Source: Pseudomonas sp. PDM18
GTDB taxonomy: Bacteria; Pseudomonadota; Gammaproteobacteria; Pseudomonadales; Pseudomonadaceae
Length of the DNA: 64,000 bases
Assembly: GCF_014852585.1 (NCBI RefSeq)
Contig: NZ_JACVBX010000003.1
Span: 372,001 to 436,000 of the forward strand
Direction: 5' to 3'
Part shown: positions 20,048 through 30,687 of the stretch, in pieces
Numbering within the stretch: position 1 is the first letter of the stretch
Layout of the letters: every line of letters begins with the position of its first letter
Position numbers and translations under genes: made by a program
The notes under the pieces: generated by a model
Told to the model about the DNA's origin: nothing
Seen by the model: only the letters and a program-made list of their open reading frames with translations
The model's database searches: none

Positions 20048-21778
20048 ATGCCACGCCAACTCCTGCCCTTGAGCCTTGCCCTGCTCCTGACTGCCTGCGG
20101 CGAAGGCGAACCGCTGACGCCCCCGGACGCCCGCCTGCCCGACGGCGCGCGCTACCGTGGCGAGCTGGTGAACGGCCAGTTGCAAGGGCCCGGGCGGCTG
20201 GATTACAGCAACGGCGCCTGGTACGAGGGCGGCTTCGACAAGGGCCTGCAGAGCGGCCAGGGCAAGTGGAACGACGGCAACGGCACGAGCTATGAAGGCG
20301 AGTTCCGCGACGGCCTGTTCGAAGGGCGTGGCCGCCTGCAGTACGCCGACGGCAGCTTCTACGAGGGCCAGTTCAAGCGCGGCGAGTTCGACGGCGAAGG
20401 GCGGATTTCCCAGGGCGGCACCACCTACAGCGGCGGCTTCCGCAAGGGGCGCTACGAGGGCCTGGGCAGCCTCGAACAAGCCGATGGCACCCGCCACCAG
20501 GGCGCCTTCTCCCGTGGCGAAGCCAACGGTGAAGGGGCCCGCCGCGACAGCCTCGGCAACCAGTACAGCGGCCCGTTCAAGAACGGCGTGCTCGAAGGCA
20601 AGGGCATCTTCCGCGACGACGCGGGCGACCAGTACGCCGGCGAGTTCCGCAACGACCAGTTCGACGGCACCGGACGTTTCCAGAACGCTGACGGCGATGT
20701 CTGGTTCGGCCGCTTCAAGGCCGGCGCGCTGAGCGGGCCGGGCGAGTTCATCGGCGCCGATGGCAGCCGCTACAAGGGCGACTTCCGTTTCTGGCGCTTC
20801 GACGGCCAGGGCACCCTGACCAGGGCCGACGGCCAGACCTACAGCGGCGGCTTCGCCCGTGGCGAGTACTCCGGCGCCGGCACCCTCACCCGCCATGACG
20901 GCAGCGTGCAGAAAGGCACCTGGAGCGCCGGCCAGTTGCGCCAGGACGCCGCCGGCAAAACACTGCCCAATCCGCTGGAAGTCGGCTTGCTGGAACAGGG
21001 CGCCATGCTGGAGAAAGCCCTGGCCGCCGTCCCGCAGTCCACCCCGGCAATCGAGCTCTACGGCGTCAGCCTGGGCGGCGACGGCAAGCAGAGCGTGTTC
21101 CTGCGCGAGGCCGATTACGTCGCCAACCTGCTCGGTGACCGCTTTGGTGCGCGCGGCGTGGTGCGCCTGGTGAACCACCGCGATCACCTCGCCGACCGTC
21201 CCATGGCCACCCGCGAAACCCTCGCCCGCACCCTGCGCACCATCGCGCAGCGCAGCGGCCCGGAAGACCTGGTGTTCATCTACCTGACCAGCCACGGCTC
21301 CCATGACCACCAACTGGTGCTGGACATGCCCGGCCTGAAACTCGACGACCTGCCAGCCAGCGAACTGGCCACGCTGCTCGCTCCGCTCAAGGACCGCACC
21401 AAGGTGCTGGTGATCTCCGCCTGCTACAGCGGCGGCTTCATCCCCGCGCTCAAGGACGACAAGACCCTGATCATGACCGCCGCACGCAGCGACCGGGTGT
21501 CCTTCGGTTGCTCCGAGGAGGCCGACTTCACCTACTTCGGCGATGCGCTCTTTGCCAAGGCCTTCCAGCAGACCGACGACCTCAGGCAGGCGTTCAAGCT
21601 GGCCAGCGCCACCGTGGCCAAGCGCGAGAAGGAGGAAGAGTTCGAGCCATCGGAGCCGCAACTCTGGGCGCCGGATGCGGTCATTACTCGCTGGCAGGCC
21701 CTGCGTGCGCAACAGACGCACGGAGCCCTGGCGCTCGGCAGCAACGATGCGCAGGCAAAAGGACAGGGCGAGAACTAA
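20048..21778 (+). CDS. Lipoprotein with MORN repeats and a C13-type caspase-like peptidase domain
   Basis: 576 residues. The signal peptide ends in the lipobox LTAC (Cys17), so it should be lipidated and membrane-anchored. Residues ~33-300 hold about twelve 22-23-residue MORN repeats (Y-x-G-x-F-x-x-G-x-x-x-G-x-G), with the pattern decaying in the last one. Residues ~330-550 form a caspase-like/legumain (C13) fold: strand plus His416 in TSHGSHDH and Cys459 in ISACYSGGF, spaced as in legumains. The end is helical. Homologues occur at this site in P. aeruginosa (PA4016, as I recall), without a known substrate. Lipid anchor, membrane-associating repeats and a cysteine protease in one chain suggest an envelope-localised protease or GPI-transamidase-like enzyme; this is inference. 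Confidence 0.88.
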   Translation: MPRQLLPLSLALLLTACGEGEPLTPPDARLPDGARYRGELVNGQLQGPGRLDYSNGAWYEGGFDKGLQSGQGKWNDGNGTSYEGEFRDGLFEGRGRLQYADGSFYEGQFKRGEFDGEGRISQGGTTYSGGFRKGRYEGLGSLEQADGTRHQGAFSRGEANGEGARRDSLGNQYSGPFKNGVLEGKGIFRDDAGDQYAGEFRNDQFDGTGRFQNADGDVWFGRFKAGALSGPGEFIGADGSRYKGDFRFWRFDGQGTLTRADGQTYSGGFARGEYSGAGTLTRHDGSVQKGTWSAGQLRQDAAGKTLPNPLEVGLLEQGAMLEKALAAVPQSTPAIELYGVSLGGDGKQSVFLREADYVANLLGDRFGARGVVRLVNHRDHLADRPMATRETLARTLRTIAQRSGPEDLVFIYLTSHGSHDHQLVLDMPGLKLDDLPASELATLLAPLKDRTKVLVISACYSGGFIPALKDDKTLIMTAARSDRVSFGCSEEADFTYFGDALFAKAFQQTDDLRQAFKLASATVAKREKEEEFEPSEPQLWAPDAVITRWQALRAQQTHGALALGSNDAQAKGQGEN

Positions 21779-21808
21779 GCTGGAAGGTGTGTCAGAGGGG
21801 AAACACAG

Positions 21809-22450
21809 ATGTACTCGAAACCGACGAATATCCTGCTAGCTGGCGCCACCGGCCTGACCGGTGAGCATCTGCTCGACCGCATGCTCAACGAGCCCACGGT
21901 CAAGCGCGTCATCGCCCCGGCCCGAAGGAAGCTGGCGGAGCACCCACGCCTGGAAAACCCGGTCGGTCCGCTGGCCGAACTCATCCCGCACCTGCTCCAG
22001 CCGGTAGACACGGTGTTCTGCTGCCTGGGTACCACGCTCAAGGAGGCCGGCTCGGAGGAGGCGTTTCGCAGCGTCGATTTCGACCTGCCGCTAGCCCTGG
22101 GCGAGCGCGGCCTGGCCCTCGGCGCGCGGCACTACATAGTGGTCAGCGCGCTGGGAGCGGACAGCAAATCGTCAATTTTCTACAGCCGGACCAAGGGTGA
22201 GCTGGAAGACGCCCTGCGCCAACAGGGCTGGCAGCAACTGACCATTGCTCGGCCGTCGCTGCTGCTGGGCCAGCGGGAGGAAGTCCGCCTGGCCGAACTG
22301 CTCGCCGCACCCTTCTCGCGCATCCTGCCGGGCAAGCTGCACGGCATCGAAGCCATCGCCCTGGCCCGCGCGCTCTGGCGCTTGGCCCTGGAAACCGGCA
22401 AGGGCACCCGCATCGTCGAGTCGGACGAACTGCGCAAGCTGGGTAAATAA
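21809..22450 (+). CDS. NAD(P)-binding epimerase-like protein (TIP30/HTATIP2-like)
   Basis: 213 residues. The N-terminal nucleotide-binding motif [19 protein letters not shown] is typical of atypical SDRs. [26 protein letters not shown] and [28 protein letters not shown] match the TIP30-like oxidoreductases, with the YxxxK pair present as Tyr-Ser-Arg-Thr-Lys. It begins 30 bases after the MORN/C13 gene and is probably cotranscribed. Substrate unknown. The PAO1 equivalent sits at the same place. Confidence 0.88.
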   Translation: MYSKPTNILLAGATGLTGEHLLDRMLNEPTVKRVIAPARRKLAEHPRLENPVGPLAELIPHLLQPVDTVFCCLGTTLKEAGSEEAFRSVDFDLPLALGERGLALGARHYIVVSALGADSKSSIFYSRTKGELEDALRQQGWQQLTIARPSLLLGQREEVRLAELLAAPFSRILPGKLHGIEAIALARALWRLALETGKGTRIVESDELRKLGK

Positions 22451-22509
22451 CCTCCCGCAGACGCAGGGCGTACAACCGCCCGCGGTTGTGCGCCGATGCG
22501 CCTGCTTTT

Positions 22510-22601
22510 CGTAGGAGCGAGCTTGCTCGCGAACCTCCCAAGCCCCTGGATGTGCAGCTGTTCAGCGACGCGCCAGTTCGCGAGCAAGCTCGCTCCTACA
22601 G
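22510..22601. repeat. REP-type paired palindrome
   Basis: GTAGGAGCGAGCTTGCTCGCGAAC and its inverted partner GTTCGCGAGCAAGCTCGCTCCTAC (split by families) flank a 40-bp centre between two convergent genes. Confidence 0.9.
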
Positions 22602-22624
22602 GGGAAGGTCCAGCGTGAGGCAGT

Positions 22625-22912
22625 TCACTTGCCGCCCCACACCTGCAAACCGACGCCCAGCTCTGCAGCAATCGACAGCGGCAGCAGCAAGGTGTCCAGC
22701 AGCGCACTGCCGGGCAGGTCGAGGCCAGGGTAGGCCGGCGCGTCGGTGCCGAAGTGGTCCTTCGGGCAGCAGCCGCCATTGAGCGAATACCAGTCCAGCC
22801 GGGTGCCGGCATAGATCAGCGGGTCGCCGGGGCGGCTGTCGTTGAGGGTCTTCACGGTGGCGCAACCGCCCAGTTGCAACAGCAGCAGGGCGGCGAGGAG
22901 CTTATTCGTCAC
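22625..22912 (-). CDS. YceK/YidQ-family lipoprotein
   Basis: About 95 residues: hydrophobic signal [13 protein letters not shown] with lipobox Cys, then [24 protein letters not shown], the YceK motif (P-x-x-Y-x-G-x-R-x-D). [22 protein letters not shown] is the second conserved block. The start is uncertain: GTG at 22912 is used, TTG at 22918 would add two residues. Either overlaps the 3' end of ubiX, so translation is probably coupled. Function of the family is unknown. Confidence 0.85.
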   Translation of the reverse strand: MTNKLLAALLLLQLGGCATVKTLNDSRPGDPLIYAGTRLDWYSLNGGCCPKDHFGTDAPAYPGLDLPGSALLDTLLLPLSIAAELGVGLQVWGGK

Positions 22913-23531
22913 TGACAAGATGGTGTTCGCCCCAGCGCGGCAGCATGTCCTGGGGAATGCCCAGTTGATTGAGGATGCGCGCGACGACGAAGTCGATCAG
23001 GTCATCGACTGTCTGCGGCTGGTGATAGAAGCCCGGAGCGGCCGGCAGGATTACCGCGCCCAGGTTGGACAGCTTGAGCATGTTCTCCAGGTGGATGCTG
23101 GAGAATGGCGCTTCGCGCGGCACCAGGATCAATTGGCGGCGCTCCTTCAGCGCCACGTCGGCGGCGCGTTCGATGAGGTTGTTGCAGGCGCCGGTGGCGA
23201 TGGCCGAGAGCGTCCCCGTCGAGCAGGGCACCACCACCATCGCACTCGGCGCGCCGGAACCGGAGGCCACCGGGGCCATCCAGTCTTCCTTGCCGTAGAC
23301 GCGAATCTGACCCGGCGCGGCGCCGGTGTATTCGCTCAGGAAAGCCTGCATCGCCTGCGGTTTGCTCGGCAGGGTCACGTCCGTCTCGGTAGCCACCACC
23401 AGTTGCGCGGCCTTGGAGATCAGGAAGTGTACCTCGCGGTCTTCCTGTACCAGGCAGTCGAGCAGGCGCAGGCCGTACTGGGCGCCCGAGGCGCCGGTCA
23501 TGGCAAGGGTGACGCGTTCGGCTCCGGCCAT
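22902..23531 (-). CDS. ubiX: Flavin prenyltransferase UbiX
   Basis: 209 residues. Makes prenylated FMN, the cofactor that UbiD needs for decarboxylation in ubiquinone synthesis. FMN-binding starts with [72 protein letters not shown] contains the phosphate and prenyl-binding residues (given here as the conserved central region). ATG 23531 is two bases after the mpl stop (minus strand), so ubiX is cotranscribed with mpl, as in PAO1. Confidence 0.95.
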   Translation of the reverse strand: MAGAERVTLAMTGASGAQYGLRLLDCLVQEDREVHFLISKAAQLVVATETDVTLPSKPQAMQAFLSEYTGAAPGQIRVYGKEDWMAPVASGSGAPSAMVVVPCSTGTLSAIATGACNNLIERAADVALKERRQLILVPREAPFSSIHLENMLKLSNLGAVILPAAPGFYHQPQTVDDLIDFVVARILNQLGIPQDMLPRWGEHHLVSDE

Positions 23532-23533
23532 AT

Positions 23534-24886
23534 TCAGCCCTCCAGCGCCTGGGCCAGCTTGCCGTGCAGGCCGCCGAATCCGCCGTTGCTCATGACCACT
23601 ACCTGGGTGCCCGGCGCAGCGATCGCCTTCACGCCCGCGATGATGGCTTCCAGCGAATCGCACACTTGCGTGGGCACGGTGGAACTGGCCACGGTGGCGG
23701 CCAGGTCCCAGCCGAGGTTCGGCGGCGCGTACCAGAACACGTTGTCGGCCTGCACCACGGACTCCGGCAGGCCATCGCGGTGAGCGCCGAGCTTCATGGA
23801 GTTGGAGCGCGGCTCGACCACGGCGATCACCTTGGCAGCGCCGACACGCTTGCGCAGGCCGTCGAGGGTGGTGGCGATGGCGGTCGGGTGGTGGGCGAAG
23901 TCGTCATAGATGGTCACACCTTTGACCTCGGCGACCTTCTCCATGCGCCGCTTGACGCTCTTGAAGGCCGACAGCGCGGCGCAGCCCAGCTCAGGCACTA
24001 CGCCGACATGGCGGGCCGCCGCGAGGCAAGCCAGGGCGTTGGCGACGTTGTGCTGGCCGGTCAGTTCCCAGTCCACGATGCCCTGGGCCTTGCCGTCGAA
24101 CAGCACCTCGAAGTGCGAGCCGTCCTCGCTGAGCAGGCGCGCCTGCCACTGGCCGCCTTCGCCGGTGGTCTGCACCGGCGTCCAGCAGCCCATGTCGATC
24201 ACGCGCTTGAGTGCGGTCTCGGAGGTCGGATGGATGACCAGGCCTTCGCCGGGGATGGTCCGCACCAGGTGGTGGAACTGCCGCTCGATGGCCGCGAGGT
24301 CGGGGAAGATGTCCGCGTGGTCGAACTCCAGGTTGTTCAGGATCGCCGTGCGCGGATGGTAGTGGACGAACTTGGAGCGCTTGTCGAAGAAGGCGCTGTC
24401 GTACTCGTCGGCCTCGACCACGAAGAACGGGGTGCCGCCCAGGCGCGCGGAGACCCCGAAGTTCTGCGGCACGCCGCCGATCAGGAAGCCCGGGCTCATG
24501 CCGGCGTGCTCCAGTACCCAGGCCAGCATGCTGCTGGTGGTGGTCTTGCCGTGGGTGCCGGCGGCCGCCAGGACCCAGCGGCCCTGCAGCACGTGGTCGG
24601 CCAACCACTGCGGGCCGGAGACGTAGGGCAGGCCCTTGTTCAGCACGTATTCCACTGCCGGGTTGCCGCGCGACAGCGCGTTGCCGACCACTACCAGGTC
24701 CGGTGCCGGCTCCAGGTGCGCGGGATCGTAGCCCTGCATCAGCTCGATGCCCTGGGCTTGCAGCTGGGTGCTCATGGGCGGGTAGACGTTGGCATCGGAG
24801 CCGGTCACGCGGTGGCCCAGTTCCTTGGCCAGGACGGCCAGCGACCCCATGAAGGTGCCGCAGATGCCGAGGATGTGGATATGCAT
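23534..24886 (-). CDS. mpl: UDP-MurNAc:tripeptide ligase Mpl
   Basis: 450 residues. Attaches recycled murein tripeptide to UDP-MurNAc in the cytoplasm. It opens with the MurC-like nucleotide fold [17 protein letters not shown]. The ATP loop is [17 protein letters not shown], followed by [18 protein letters not shown] and [14 protein letters not shown], which match Mpl rather than Mur[14 protein letters not shown] and [12 protein letters not shown] lie in the C-terminal domain. ATG 24886 is chosen over an upstream start because of GCAGGAG before it. Loss of Mpl in P. aeruginosa raises AmpC beta-lactamase; this is known of the family. Confidence 0.96.
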   Translation of the reverse strand: MHIHILGICGTFMGSLAVLAKELGHRVTGSDANVYPPMSTQLQAQGIELMQGYDPAHLEPAPDLVVVGNALSRGNPAVEYVLNKGLPYVSGPQWLADHVLQGRWVLAAAGTHGKTTTSSMLAWVLEHAGMSPGFLIGGVPQNFGVSARLGGTPFFVVEADEYDSAFFDKRSKFVHYHPRTAILNNLEFDHADIFPDLAAIERQFHHLVRTIPGEGLVIHPTSETALKRVIDMGCWTPVQTTGEGGQWQARLLSEDGSHFEVLFDGKAQGIVDWELTGQHNVANALACLAAARHVGVVPELGCAALSAFKSVKRRMEKVAEVKGVTIYDDFAHHPTAIATTLDGLRKRVGAAKVIAVVEPRSNSMKLGAHRDGLPESVVQADNVFWYAPPNLGWDLAATVASSTVPTQVCDSLEAIIAGVKAIAAPGTQVVVMSNGGFGGLHGKLAQALEG

Positions 24887-25088
24887 GCAGACTCCTGCAA
24901 TCAAGCCTTTGAAGGCGCTTCGAATGGGCGGCAGAGTAGCACAGCGCGCCCCCGCGCGGCCCGCCGCCGGGGCATCAGACGACGAGGTGGGGAGGCGGTT
25001 CCCGGTGGAGGGGGAAGGCGTTCACTTTTCCATCATCGTCATGCGTTTCAAGTCGGCGGTGATCGATGGGGATCTCCGTGCTTGCACG

Positions 25089-25129
25089 TCCCCCTCACCC
25101 CAGCCCTCTCCCTCAGGGAGAGGGGGCGG
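25089..25129. repeat. CCCTCTCCC-type palindrome (copy 1)
   Basis: CCCCCTCACCCCAGCCCTCTCCC faces GGGAGAGGGGGC (families shown split) across a TCA centre. The same element occurs at 57211-57330 and 59425-59555. Confidence 0.8.
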
Positions 25130-25165
25130 AGTCAATCGAAGCGCCTGCCCAACGCCCAAGCACCG

Positions 25166-25234
25166 TTCGCGGGCAAGCTCGCTCCTACAGGCCCGGCGAA
25201 TGCGCTTTTCGTAGGAGCGAGCTTGCTCGCGAAC
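25166..25234. repeat. REP-type paired palindrome
   Basis: TTCGCGGGCAAGCTCGCTCCTAC is followed 23 bp later by GTAGGAGCGAGCTTGCTCGCGAA, a tail-to-tail pair, in the gap between eatR and mpl. Confidence 0.88.
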
Positions 25235-25276
25235 CGCATGGCATGGCACCGGGCCAATGGCGGACGGAGTGCGCCC

Positions 25277-27193
25277 CTACGACAGCTGCTTCCTGCTCAA
25301 CCCATGGCGGTTGAGCTTGCGGTACAGCGTATTGCGGCTGATGCCCAGCTGCTGCGCCGCGCGGCTGATGTGCCAGCGCTGCGCTTCGAGCACCTCCAGC
25401 AGCGCATTGCGCTCGGCCACACCGAGGGTGTCACCACCCTCCTCGGCCAAGGCGACCGGAGCCGCAGCGGCAGCCGGCGCACGGCGCAGGTCCGGCGGCA
25501 GGTCGGCCATCTGGATGCGGCCGCCGTCGCACAGCGCACAGAGCGTGCGCAGCACGTTGCGCAACTGGCGCACATTGCCCGGCCAGGGGAAGTCCAGCAG
25601 GTGCCGGCGTACGTCGTCATCCAGGCGCACGCTGCGGCCCTTGCTCTCCTCGGCCAGCAAGTGGTCGAGCAATGCGCCGCGGTCTTCGCGCTCGCGCAGT
25701 GGCGGCAGCGCCACCACCAGGCCGTTGAGGCGGTAGTAGAGGTCTTCGCGGAACTGCCCGGCGGCTACCAGTGCTTCCAGGTCACGGTGGCTGGCGCTGA
25801 TCAGGCGGATATCCACATCCTGCGGCTCACCACCGATGGGCACCACCTGGCGCTCTTCCAGCACACGCAGCAGGCGGGTCTGCAGCGCCAGCGGCATGTC
25901 GCCGATTTCGTCGAGGAACAGCGTGCCGCCGTCGGCCTGCTGCAGCTTGCCGCGCATGCCTTCCTTGCGCGCGCCGGTGAAGCTGCCGCCGCGATAGCCG
26001 AACAGCTCGCTCTCGATCAGGGTTTCGGGAATTGCCGCGCAGTTCAGCGCGACGAAGCTCTTGCCGGCGCGCTCGCCGCCCAGGTGCACGGCGCGGGCGA
26101 AAGCCTCCTTGCCGGTGCCGGTCTCGCCCTGCAGCAGCAACGGCACGTCGTGGGCGTAGACCTTCAGCGCACGGCGGAAATCGTGGGCCAGTTGCGGGTC
26201 GTCGATGCACAGGCCTTTCGCCAGGGGCGCGCGCGGCAGGACCGGCGCGGCGGCGATGGGTCGCTTGCCGCGCAGCAGCGCATACAGGGTGCGCCCGGCG
26301 TGGGTGCGCAGCGGCCAGCTGGCGTTGGGATGCGGGTCGGCGCGGCTGAACAGGTCGTCCAGCCGGCAATCGAAGCACTGCTCCAGCGAGCGGCCGATCA
26401 GGCTTTCCCGGCGGCTGCCGAGCAGGTTGATGGCGCTCTGGTTCGCCGCGCGGATGCGCCCGTCGCCGCCGAAGGCCAGCATGCCTTCGCTGAACAGCCC
26501 GAGGCCGTCGGGTTGCAGGTGGAAGCGCAGCAGCCACTGGTCCTCGAAATGGCGCAGGAAGTAGCAGCTCTCGATGGCCTTGGCCGACAGGTTGACCAGC
26601 GCCATGGTGTGGAACTGGCTCTGCCGCGACACGTCGCGGCGCGCCGAGGAAACGTCGAGCACCGCCAGCAGTTCGCCCTGCGGGTCGAATACCGGGCTGG
26701 CCGAGCAGGTCAGCCCGGTATGGCGGCTGCGGAAATGTTCGTCCTGGTGAATGGTCAGCGCCTGGCGCTCCACCAGGCAGGTGCCGATGCCGTTGGTGCC
26801 TTCGCGTGCCTCGCTCCAGTCGGCGCCGAGCCACAACCCGGCCTGCTCGAAGGTGCGCCGCTCGGCGGCTTCGCTGACGCAGTTGAGGATCACCCCACGG
26901 GAATCGGTGAGCAGCACCGCATGGCCGGCGCCGGACAGTTGCTGGTGCAGGCTGTTCATCTCGTCGCTGGCGATCTCCAGCACCTGCCGGTGGCGCTCGC
27001 GGACTTCGAGCATGCGCGCGTGTTCCAACACGGCCGGCGCCATGGGCTGCGCCGGGTCGAGGTGGTACTGCTCCAGGCAGCGCATCCAGGAGCGGGCGAT
27101 CGACGGGTCCGCACCGGGGGCACCGGCGGGGGCCTTGCCCTCGGCCACGGTCATGACCTGGCGGGCGTGGCGGCTCAAATCGTTGGCGCGCAT
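25277..27193 (-). CDS. eatR: Sigma-54 enhancer-binding regulator of ethanolamine use (EatR, AcoR-like)
   Basis: 638 residues. N-terminal GAF-type sensor (about 90-240, including [23 protein letters not shown] and [21 protein letters not shown]), then a PAS-like segment ([23 protein letters not shown]), the AAA+ domain with Walker [11 protein letters not shown], sigma-54 loop [10 protein letters not shown] and [15 protein letters not shown], and a Fis-type helix-turn-helix ([19 protein letters not shown]). This is the AcoR architecture. No receiver domain, so it probably binds a small inducer directly. ATG 27193 follows GGAGAA. It is divergent from exaC, whose leader carries a sigma-54 promoter at 27448 and TGTCACG repeats. 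The PAO1 equivalent (PA4021) controls ethanolamine catabolism with RpoN. Confidence 0.92.
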   Translation of the reverse strand: MRANDLSRHARQVMTVAEGKAPAGAPGADPSIARSWMRCLEQYHLDPAQPMAPAVLEHARMLEVRERHRQVLEIASDEMNSLHQQLSGAGHAVLLTDSRGVILNCVSEAAERRTFEQAGLWLGADWSEAREGTNGIGTCLVERQALTIHQDEHFRSRHTGLTCSASPVFDPQGELLAVLDVSSARRDVSRQSQFHTMALVNLSAKAIESCYFLRHFEDQWLLRFHLQPDGLGLFSEGMLAFGGDGRIRAANQSAINLLGSRRESLIGRSLEQCFDCRLDDLFSRADPHPNASWPLRTHAGRTLYALLRGKRPIAAAPVLPRAPLAKGLCIDDPQLAHDFRRALKVYAHDVPLLLQGETGTGKEAFARAVHLGGERAGKSFVALNCAAIPETLIESELFGYRGGSFTGARKEGMRGKLQQADGGTLFLDEIGDMPLALQTRLLRVLEERQVVPIGGEPQDVDIRLISASHRDLEALVAAGQFREDLYYRLNGLVVALPPLREREDRGALLDHLLAEESKGRSVRLDDDVRRHLLDFPWPGNVRQLRNVLRTLCALCDGGRIQMADLPPDLRRAPAAAAAPVALAEEGGDTLGVAERNALLEVLEAQRWHISRAAQQLGISRNTLYRKLNRHGLSRKQLS

Positions 27194-27324
27194 TCTTGTT
27201 GTTCTCCGCTTGGGGGACGGGGAGGCAGCCCCGGGTTCCAGCGAATGTTTGTAGGACAATTCGCAAGAACGCAGGACAGCATCCCCCACGCGCCCGCCCA
27301 ATGCAACGCTTGGCCGACCGTCAG

Positions 27325-27384
27325 GTCACGACTGTCACGTTTACGGGACAAAGTGTCACGAGGCACTGCGCCAGGGGCGTGACA
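27325..27384. promoter_or_regulatory. Probable EatR enhancer sites
   Basis: Four hexamer-like blocks: GTCACGA 27326, TGTCACG at 27333 and 27354, and inverted CGTGACA at 27378. TGTCACG-TTTA-CGGGACA (27333-27350) is a near-perfect palindrome. They lie 65-120 bp upstream of the -24 element, the usual distance for enhancer-binding proteins. Confidence 0.65.
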
Positions 27385-27447
27385 GCGCACTTTCCAGCGC
27401 ACCGCGGAAATCCGCCCAGCCCACGGGCGGCGCGCCTTTCACTGGCA

Positions 27448-27463
27448 TGGCCCGGCCCTTGCT
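27448..27463 (+). promoter_or_regulatory. Sigma-54 (-24/-12) promoter of exaC
   Basis: TGGCCCGGCCCTTGCT matches the consensus TGGCACGnnnnTTGCW at all but one informative base, with GG and GC exactly 10 bp apart. The predicted start is about 40 bases before the exaC ATG. Confidence 0.8.
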
Positions 27464-27516
27464 CTACGCTGAATCAACGTCCTCCCCAACAAGCACAAGA
27501 CCCAGGAGATCCGACC

Positions 27517-29037
<1,521 letters not shown>

Positions 29038-29093
29038 GTTTGTTCTGAGCCACCCGCCCGGCGCGAGCCGGGCACCTCCTCACATCGATCTTT

Positions 29094-29119
29094 GCGCGGC
29101 CTGCGGGCCGCGCTTTTTT
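29094..29119 (+). terminator. Terminator after exaC
   Basis: GCGCGGCC / GGCCGCGC with a TGCG loop, followed by six T residues; begins 57 bases after the exaC stop codon. Confidence 0.92.
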
Positions 29120-29152
29120 ATGTCCGGGAAAACGCTACCGGCGGTTGGATTT

Positions 29153-29266
29153 CGTAGGAGCGGACTCGAGCACGGAGCGAAGCCTGTAGGAGCGAGCCTG
29201 CTCGCGAACCCGCCCAGCTCCGGATCTGCCAGGAAATCAGTTCGCGAGCAAGCTCGCTCCTACGAA
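29153..29266. repeat. REP cluster (one degenerate and two intact arms)
   Basis: CGTAGGAGCGGACTCGAG (degenerate), TGTAGGAGCGAGCCTGCTCGCGAA, and the inverted TTCGCGAGCAAGCTCGCTCCTACG follow one another between exaC and the convergent AraC gene. Confidence 0.88.
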
Positions 29267-29273
29267 AAGCAGC

Positions 29274-30326
29274 TCAGCTGGCGTCGCTGCGCCACTGCCG
29301 CGGGCTCACCCCGAACCACCGGCGGAAGGCGCGGGAGAACGCACTGGTCTCGGAATATCCCAGCAGCGGCGCCAACTCGGAGATCGGCCGCTGCGGCTGG
29401 CGCAGGTAGTGCAGCGCCAGCTCACGGCGGGTGTTTTCCACGAGTTGGCTGAAACTCAGCCCCGCCTCGCGCAAGCGCCGTTGCAGCCCGGCGGTGGTGA
29501 GTTCCAGCTGCTCGGCGATGATCTCCAGCGACGGCTCGCCGTCCGCCAGCGCGAGGCGAATCTGCGTACCGGCGTCCTCCACCAGATTGGGCGCGCCGCC
29601 CTGTTCGCCCAGGCGACGGATCACGTCCTGTACCAGGAACAGCAGGTTGGCGTCGCGCTCGGGCATCTGCCGGCCGTAGAGGTCGCGCTTGGGAATCAAC
29701 ATTGAATTGCAGCCGCGCTGGAACAGCACCGGCGCGTCGAACACCCGGCCATGCTCCTGCCAGCCCTCAGGCCGCGCGTGCTCGAAGCTCACCGCGCGCG
29801 GCGCCCACTCGGGACCGAGCGCGTGGCGCATCAGGTTCAGCGCCATGCCCAGGGTCAGCTCGGCATCCTGGCGGCGGTCGAGGATGGCGCCATGGCGAAC
29901 CTGATAGTCGAAGCGATAGCACTCGCCGCAATCCACCAGTCGGATCAGAGTGTCGTGCTGGTGATAGGGAAAGGCGGCGGCGAAGTTCTTCAGCGCCTCT
30001 TCCAGCGTCTCCGAGCACAACCCGACGTAGCCCAGAAGGCCGAGCTCACGGGGGCGGAACTGCTCGCCGTAGCGCAGCCCGAAGTTGTCGCACCCCGACT
30101 GTCGCGCAGCCTCTTCCAGCACCTGGCAGTAGTTGGTCAGCGCCAGGCTCAGGGTGGGATGCAGCAGGCGCTCCGGGTCGATGCCGGCGCGGCCGAAGAC
30201 GCGGTCGATGTCGCCGCCCTGGTCGCCGATGAAGCGACCCAGGCCGCTGGCGGCGGCGGACAGCACGCCGATGTTGCTGGCCAGGGGCAGGCTCAGGCCG
30301 GACGGGGAAAACAGAGGCTGGCTCAT
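29274..30326 (-). CDS. AraC-family regulator with Arabinose_bd-type effector domain
   Basis: 350 residues. Residues 15-220 resemble the OruR/ArgR-type effector domain (PF12625-like): LGLLGYVGLCSETLEEALKNFAAAFPYHQHDT and AELTLGMALNLMRHALGPEWAPRAVSFEHARP. The last 100 residues are a classic AraC double helix-turn-helix (LEIIAEQLELTTAGLQRRLREAGLSF; ISELAPLLGYSETSAFSRAFRRWFGVSPRQWR). ATG 30326 is divergent from the ethanolamine permease at 30688. PAO1 has no regulator at this point. It is a good candidate for local control of eat-eutBC, replacing the read-through that the exaC terminator now blocks. Confidence 0.9.
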   Translation of the reverse strand: MSQPLFSPSGLSLPLASNIGVLSAAASGLGRFIGDQGGDIDRVFGRAGIDPERLLHPTLSLALTNYCQVLEEAARQSGCDNFGLRYGEQFRPRELGLLGYVGLCSETLEEALKNFAAAFPYHQHDTLIRLVDCGECYRFDYQVRHGAILDRRQDAELTLGMALNLMRHALGPEWAPRAVSFEHARPEGWQEHGRVFDAPVLFQRGCNSMLIPKRDLYGRQMPERDANLLFLVQDVIRRLGEQGGAPNLVEDAGTQIRLALADGEPSLEIIAEQLELTTAGLQRRLREAGLSFSQLVENTRRELALHYLRQPQRPISELAPLLGYSETSAFSRAFRRWFGVSPRQWRSDAS

Positions 30327-30687
30327 GTCGGTTACCGATCTTGTTATGAGGCGCTCGAGGCACGTCGCACGCAGGAACAGAGGACGAAAAAACAAAGCAA
30401 ATCCCGTGCCTCGCCGGTCCGTTACCAACAACCCCGACACGGCGCCGCGCCTGGCCTGCAGCTGCCACAGCACGGGGCAGAGAGGCGATTTCCGGCACCA
30501 GAAGCGGGCACCGTGCGCGCGGTGGGGCGATGGGTAACAACCAGTTGACCCTGCACGGCGAAAGCCGGTTCCAGCGGTCAAGTCTTGCGCGGCAGTACGC
30601 CACTACCATCGGGTCTCAGGTATCCGTCCACGCCCTGCGGCCCGCCCTAGTTGCGGCCTATCCCTTGCGGAGAGAGGAATAACAACA
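30327..30687. other. Divergent control region between AraC regulator and ethanolamine permease
   Basis: 361 bp, no gene. Near-direct repeats GTTACCAACAACC (30421) and GGTAACAACC (30533) stand 110 bp apart and could be regulator sites. I found no acceptable -24/-12 or -35/-10 pair for the permease gene. Confidence 0.5.

Larger units (their letters stand above)
24887..25276. other. Gene-free stretch with two repeat families
   Basis: The 390 bp between eatR and mpl hold no credible gene. 24887-25080 is GC-rich and should contain the mpl promoter, but I see no clear hexamers. 25089-25240 carries one CCTCTCCCTC-type palindrome and one REP pair. Confidence 0.6.
27194..27516. other. Divergent control region between eatR and exaC
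   Basis: 323 bp without a gene. It holds an upstream activator region (27325-27384), the exaC sigma-54 promoter (27448-27463) and the leaders of both genes. Confidence 0.7.

Noticed and set aside
23564-27382. Very long plus-strand frame (1272 codons) across mpl and eatR
   Set aside because: It is antisense to two well-identified genes and crosses the repeat-filled gap between them; its amino-acid make-up (Gln, His, Ala, Arg) is that of a shadow frame.
30541-30687. Sigma-54 promoter for the ethanolamine permease
   Set aside because: GG...GC pairs are present but spaced 9 or 12 instead of 10; not accepted.
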